From positions 1,625,205 through 1,689,204 of the forward strand of contig JAMWFC010000051.1 of the NCBI GenBank assembly GCA_027475525.1: DNA of 64,000 nt, in the 5' to 3' direction. This DNA comes from Macrolepiota albuminosa. Taxonomy: Eukaryota; Basidiomycota; Agaricomycetes; Agaricales; Agaricaceae. Position numbers and translations under genes: made by a program. Positions 58,934-64,000 of the stretch are shown here, in pieces (position 1 is the first letter of the stretch; the number at the start of each line of letters is the position of its first letter). The notes under the pieces were generated by a model. That model ran no database searches. It saw nothing but the letters and a program-made list of their open reading frames with translations, and had not been told where the DNA came from.

Positions 58934-59890
58934 ATGCAAGTCTGTGAAGTATGTATAAGTAAGGAATCGAAAACCTTCACAGTTTGCCTCAGCAGTATCT
59001 CGAACACTTCTGGTCTACATTTCGACCCAGGACAATGGTAATTAGACCGGATCGTGCAGTTTCCACTCTGAATCATCATAGACTCATTAAGACAGAAATC
59101 AAGGCTTACCAAAATTCGTGAGTTGCCAACTGAGAGCAAGGATTACGTTCGACTCGTAAAATATGAAGTGGAAGATATTGACGAAGCTATTGACCAGAGC
59201 CGTCGGACAACAAGCACAAATTGCATTGTCAGCTTCGACTCAGCCTCCTTTGAAAACAAAATTTTCAAAAAAATTATATATATACGGTAAAAGACTTGAA
59301 GCTTGAATTTGGAACGAGTTGAAAATTGTTGCAAAGGTTAGCGGAAGGAATATATATGAATATACTGCTTCTCGCTACAGGTGCTCCTTACGGATTTTTT
59401 TATGACTTCCAGGATTAAAACCAACATTCTCCATGATTCTTGCAAAAGGATCTCAAGTATAATTCGCCTGGCTTAAGATCTAGCGTGCCTTGGTCCACGT
59501 CATATTGAGGATACAATAAAACAATTAAGTTTGATCAAGATGAAATGAATTATATGCCATGACATTGCCTACTCCGAACATACAAATTTTTCAGTGTGAA
59601 TAAATGTGCATCACTAACTATGGCAAACGAAGGTGAGATGCACATCATTCGCCTCAAACTAGGAAGCTTTATGTTTTCTTCCACACCGAGAGCAAGCCCA
59701 AACTTCTGGAAAGGGTCATGGTTGAGGCAACTAAGGTCAATGGGTGGGTAGGGAGACAACCCTAAAGGAGGCCTTTTTATACATTAAGCCACGTGATATT
59801 CAATGATGACGTGAGGTGGACAACCCTCATCAGCTTTTGTCTTTACAAACGACATATCGGCTCCTCGTTCTCTAGACTCACAGAGCATAG
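58934..59890. other. Intergenic interval between divergent SSU72 and UFE1
   Basis: 957 bases. Contains a short AT microsatellite-like run (AAAAAAATTATATATATA near 59266-59284) and TATA-like words. No supported gene. Confidence 0.4.
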
Positions 59891-61178
59891 ATGCCATTCG
59901 ACGACGTCACAGAAACCTTTCGAAGAATAACCCATGAGAAAGAACGTGAAATGTCTCATGACAAACGCCAAAAGATTCCTCCCAAAGTCTCTCCCAGAGG
60001 ATCGAGTCATGAAGAACAGGTTCACATTGGCAAAGAGTACATGAGAGAGGCTTACGCCATTGTATGTCTAATTAATTTGAATTTGTAAGACTTTGAATAC
60101 ATTCTTGATAGTTGAATCACATCCATACTTTGACGCGAATGCTGGCAACTATCCGGAAACCCTACTTGAATGTTGACGCACGAACGACATATGCGTCGAG
60201 ACAGACGTCAAAAAACCTTGATGTGAATGGTGGAAATTCATCTTGGGGCGACATAAAACACCTTACCAGTGAAGAACGAGACCAAATCGACCTTCAAGCA
60301 CGTGTGATTATAACCCGGTGTGCTGATAGGGTGAAGGAAATGGAAGCTATCGAAAAGCGTAAATATTTCTGACAAGAAACCTTGAGTATCAGCTTAATAG
60401 TATACTTCATACAGGACGGGTAGAGCTCGTTTTGAGCAAGACAAATCCTCTCGCTCGGTTACTCCCCACCCGACTTTGGCAAGACGCGTCGTCACTTTCT
60501 TCTGACTTCTTGGCCGCACATCATTCTGGAGTGACATGGTATCTGAGTCGTCGCCTTGCAGAGGCCAGTCAAACACAGAAAGAGATGCAGGAGGAACGCG
60601 TTAAGCGGCAGCTTGAGAGAACGCGGACACTGGGTTCGGGCGCAGCCAGAGATTTGCTACGCTTAACAACGAAAGATACACTCTCTATCGAGGAGCGGAA
60701 GAAAGCCAAGACAGCTGGAAGTTGGCTCGGAGACGCATCGTCAAGCTTACTGGCTGCTACCATAGGTGCATCCTTGCATGACGCTCGGGCAACGATGGCT
60801 CCTCAATCCCTCAATATTAGACCATCATTAGACGAAGAAGACGAGGAATTTGAGCTGTCTGCATCACAGATTCTCCAATTTGAAGCCGAGAATGCGACCA
60901 TCTTGCAGTCGGTTCAAGGTACTTTCGAGTCCGTTCAACAAGCGGAATCGCGATTATTGGACATCAGCGCGTTGCAGATGGAGCTCGTCAATCACTTGAC
61001 GAGACAAACTGAGCTTACAGATCAATTATACGAAGATGCCATAGCTACGACTTCGACTCTAGAGAAAGGAAATGTTCAGTTGAAAGAAGCAAAGAGGCGA
61101 GCAAAGGACGGCAGACTCTACATACTACTATTTTTGGTTGGTGCTAGTATGAGCCTTCTATTTCTCCATTATTATTGA
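59891..61178 (+). CDS. UFE1: ER syntaxin (Qa-SNARE) UFE1/STX18
   Basis: t-SNARE for retrograde Golgi-to-ER fusion. Exons 59891-60061, 60112-60358 and 60415-61178 give 393 residues. The N-terminal MPFDDVTETFRRITHEKERE is followed by HIGKEYMREAYAILNHIHTL and TSEERDQIDLQARVIITRCA (syntaxin-18 helices). After GTWYLSRRLAEAS-type linker sequence, the SNARE motif is at about residues 295-350 (QILQFEAENATILQSVQGTF, ESRLLDISALQMELVNHLTR, QTELTDQLYEDAIATTSTLE). The tail anchor is GRLYILLFLVGASMSLLFLH. Gene order of domains and anchor match Ufe1. Confidence 0.9.
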
Positions 61179-61273
61179 CTGAACAATTATCCGTATACCC
61201 ACTTGAAAAGTACCTCACTAGTTACCAGGTTCACATTATCCAATGGTTTTAGCTTGTCAACTACCCATTTATG

Positions 61274-62549
61274 CTAAACATCATTGTCAAAGACGGAGGA
61301 GGATCTCAACAATGATTCATCTTCGCCATAGTCCTCAGTACCGATGGTCTCTGCGGCCCATTCACCCACTTCTTGGGAAGTCTCCTGTAGATGCTGGACG
61401 TGTTTTTGAACCATGTCGTAAACGAGCCTACATCCCACACAGGCCAGCAATTACCAAACGAGACATAACCAATGATAAACGGCACACACCAGCTTGTACA
61501 TATTGCAAGAACGAGTCCACCTGCAATCAAAAGACCGTTGAAAAATTTCGTTTCTGCAGTGGTGGTTGAAGAAGCCCAGAAATGGGAGGTCAATTACAAT
61601 ACGTACGTGTATCCATGTGGCCACGTTGATTCCCGTCAGAAAATGCAGCAATGCGAGATCCGATGAATACGTGAAGAAGAAGCCTTGGGAAGACAAAGAT
61701 TGTTGCTATTGCAAATTGAGGAAAAGAGACGGCGTTGATGGACTATGAAGAGGCATAAAGCAATGATTACTGGGGGAAAGAGCGAGACTCACGGCGAGAA
61801 GGGAATTTGAGTATACCCACGGTGGGAAGGGCGATATGCGAATTAGAATAATCAGAGGCAGACCTTTCATTCGCTAACAAGTTGTATCACAAGGTGACAC
61901 TGAATACTATTAGTTGTGATTCAGGGCTTACCACAACCGATTCCAAAGCCTGCCATTTTGGATTGCGTTCCGACCATCTTTGCAAGCGTTGACTGAAGAA
62001 GAAACGCAGTATAACAAATGCAGAAGATGCGCCAGTTAAACTAGATAAAGCAGCTATAACAAACCCCTTCATCCCGTATGCAAAGCCACACAATGTAATG
62101 ACAGTGGTATGACCTAGGAGCGGCGGAAACGATACAACAACTCAAGGACGAAAAAGTTAGATGCGAAACGCGATTGAACGTTTTGTTCATTTACCTAACA
62201 AAGCAGCAAGTACCAACCAGCCGAAATGTGCTGCTGGCAGCAGTTGGGCCTGATCATATAGATACTGTGCGACGCGTGCAGGTGTTACGACAAGAATAAA
62301 TGTCCCTGAAGGATTATTGAGTAGCTATGCGTCATTCGAACGCATCCGCGTACCAAAACATATGTATACTAGTACGATGAGCCATATGAAGGTCTGAAGG
62401 CTATTGGTTCAAGCATGGCTAGCTTTACAAAGTGGGCAGACCTTGCCCAAAATATGAAGGCCCCTGTATTTTCGATACACGATGCTGACGTACTCTCTGA
62501 CTTTTGGAGTTCGACCGGGAAATTGAAGCAATTCTAGAGTCATGGTCAT
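61274..62549 (-). CDS. TVP38: TVP38/TMEM64-family membrane protein
   Basis: Golgi membrane protein of the VTT (DedA-like) family. Exons read on the minus strand give MTLELLQFPGRTPKVREYVS, then a helix FIWLIVLVYICFG-TFILVVT, LLPAAHFGWLVLAALLVSFP, PLLGHTTVITLCGFAYGMKG, FVIAALSSLTGASSAFVILR, and the hallmark NPKWQALESVV, joined to KGLPLIILIRISPFPPWVYS and NSLLASINAVSFPQFAIATI. It ends in an acidic tail (TEDYGEDESLLRSSSVFDND). The start is tentative (ATG 62549, with another at 62543), and the first intron's exact phase is unsure. It converges on UFE1 at the 3' end. Confidence 0.85.
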
Positions 62550-62631
62550 AAACAACTAATTCAAGAGAGTCAGAAAGTGAAACCCAGGCCTGAGTCAGAA
62601 AACGAGATACAAAAGAAACATTTACCTTACA

Positions 62632-63044
62632 TTACAAACATTACCACACATATTGAAAAGCATAGCAGGCATCCCTGCAATTGCAATCACATCCTGATCT
62701 GCTCTTCTATCAAAAAAAGCTGCGATAGCCACAAATAGGCAATGAGAAACTACGGGCGCTGCAAAGTGAGTTTTCATAACATTTTACTTGTTTCTGAAAC
62801 TCACCATCGGGTTGCTCGAATCGTAACTGGATAATTGAGGACAACCTAATGAAGCGCGAGGACGGATTAATGGTTTGCAGAGCGAGTAGAGGGGCGCGGA
62901 TGCAGAGATTAGCGGAGGAAGAACGAGGGAGAACGACGGCGAACGAGAGCGAGGCTGGAAATGGCAGCGAGCGAGGGATACTGGGCTCGGCAAACGAACC
63001 GGTAATGCTGTACAACTTCTTCTCAATAGAATCATTTTTGCCAT
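62632..63044 (-). CDS. Possible two-exon gene, unknown
   Basis: Weak call. ATG 63044 opens a basic, serine- and proline-rich stretch resembling a mitochondrial presequence (MAKMILLRRSCTALPVRLPS). A GTGAGT...TTGCAG intron at about 62780-62826 leads to a second exon open as APVVSHCLFVAIAAFFDRRA, then GMPAMLFNMCGNVCNVR and TAA. The open second exon fits a different frame of the first exon from the one with the ATG, so the model is not consistent. Confidence 0.2.
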
Positions 63045-63666
63045 ATTTTCTTGGTTATTTTAATGCATCTAGAAAGGTGTCATTATGCCGTTTTTTGCAA
63101 CAATGACAGTTAAGATGGGCTTCATGCCCAACTCATTTAATTTACGACGCTCACCTCCTTATTTGCCGCGTTCGCCAATGTCGATCCTCCCTTTGCTTAA
63201 ACATGGGGCAAGGGATCTTATATTTACTGAAAATACTACGCTGGTGCTCGATTTTTCTATAACCATCTTCACGGTCTTTGACGACACTCCTTGCATTCCC
63301 ATGTACTTTATAATACAAGGAAATCAATGTTGAATATTCAAAGACATCCCATCCCTGCTTTGGTAGCGTGCGATGACTATATCCACTTATGACCACAACC
63401 TCTGGCAACGAGCTTCTAGTCAGACATATGTTCTTCCAATCTCTGTCACCAATGTTAGCGAACATGAAGCATGCATGAACGACAATAGGAAGCATCAGGA
63501 CGGAGCATTATGAACGAATGTATGGTTCTCATAACACTCAAAGGGTAGGGACGGCCGTAGCATACGTGACAACATGTCTGCAGCTATAGGGCTGTTCATG
63601 GTGTGGTCCACTGGGTAATCCCGACTCGCAGCCTGAAGCCACGTGGCATTTTCAGCACGGTCTGTG
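63045..63666. other. Intergenic interval before LOA1
   Basis: About 0.6 kb, no gene recognised. The part near the LOA1 start is presumably its promoter. Confidence 0.35.
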
Positions 63667-64000
63667 ATGGAGAAATTCAGTGCATATCGAGTTGGGTCAA
63701 TTCTACTGCTAGATCACGCCGTCACTCACTCTTAATATCTTATAGGACTCAGGGACTGGAATACAGGTTGGTACACCTCAAATCCCTGTGTTAATTAGGT
63801 TTTATTCATGTCATCTTAGCCATTCCTCACACCTGTGCCTCCTCTGGGGTCTGATTTGCAAGCCAAAGTTATCCTTCCACTCCAATATTTGCTTGGAGCT
63901 ACTAGGACTGTGCTAGTTCTTGTGCTCCTTTTGCTTTATGTTCTCATTTCCGCTGTATGCGCTGTCTTTGTGAGCAAGTTTTTACCTCTACACTTTGCTC
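63667..64000 (+). CDS. LOA1: Lysophosphatidic acid acyltransferase LOA1/VPS66, 3' partial
   Basis: Start of an ER/lipid-droplet acyltransferase of the Loa1/Vps66 type. Exons 63667-63690, 63746-63766 and 63820-63969 encode MEKFSAYRDSGTGIQPFLTP, then PPLGSDLQAKVILPLQYLLG and a membrane helix VLVLVLLLLYVLISAVCAVF. The window ends in the next intron, so the acyltransferase motifs lie outside. The MEK-x-x-x-x-RD-x-GTGI-x-PFL start is the family signature. Exon 2 has only 21 bases. Confidence 0.7.

Noticed and set aside
62849..63106. Forward 85-codon ORF
   Set aside because: It begins from a weak context, has low-complexity composition, and lies opposite an equally weak minus-strand model. Neither is convincing.

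Overview
The window is nuclear DNA from a filamentous basidiomycete, most likely an agaricomycete. Genes are dense and on both strands. Almost every gene is cut by short introns of about 45-60 bases, and the encoded proteins are fungal versions of conserved eukaryotic factors (DASH subunit Dad4, the Hsv2-type PROPPIN, Kch1, a Zn2Cys6 regulator). Two decayed transposon pieces, Helitron-like and non-LTR-like, lie in the only clearly AT-rich gap, 11.5-13.1 kb. I cannot name the species.

Layout. 0-11.5 kb: 3' part of the sterol transporter NCR1, RNPS1-like splicing factor, QCR9, mitochondrial uS11, riboflavin kinase FMN1, TAF8, a SNAPC4-like Myb protein, SND2/TMEM208. 11.5-13.1 kb: transposon relics. 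13.1-25 kb: LCB1, IMP2, a small mitochondrial-type protein, an Sfr1-like recombination protein, ribonucleotide reductase small subunit, a disordered protein. 25-37.5 kb: VMA21, ALG8, DRG1, KCH1, VTI1, EMC3, NCS1 and a serine-rich protein. 37.5-50.2 kb: Hsv2, DAD4, ATE1, IMP4, aspartyl aminopeptidase, UTP12. 50-64 kb: secreted double-psi barrel protein, Zn2Cys6 regulator, transsulfuration-type PLP enzyme, SSU72, UFE1, TVP38 and the start of LOA1/VPS66. Nothing here forms a metabolic cluster. The genes are housekeeping, with a loose theme of ER, Golgi and lipid functions, and many are arranged head to head over 80-250 base shared promoters.

The most important observation is about the sequence itself. 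I found thirteen perfect tandem duplications, and every one has a period of exactly 77 bases. They cut through exons, splice sites and a 3' flank without regard to function. In at least five places they are followed by a one-base shortfall in a homopolymer, and in a sixth by a shortfall beside a CT repeat. This is the signature of unmerged overlaps from a de Bruijn graph assembly with k=77, not biology. NCR1, FMN1, the SNAPC4-like gene, LCB1, HSV2 and ATE1 look broken here for that reason. Coordinates for these genes span the duplications as given.

I found no convincing unknown biological system. The more interesting real signals are two GC-AG introns with the same donor, a 14-base micro-exon next to the PLP lysine, start-codon-sized first exons, an SSU72 with an N-terminal extension, a multi-exon Sfr1-like gene with a long N-terminus, and a cysteine-rich reading frame of unknown role upstream of 36.3 kb.
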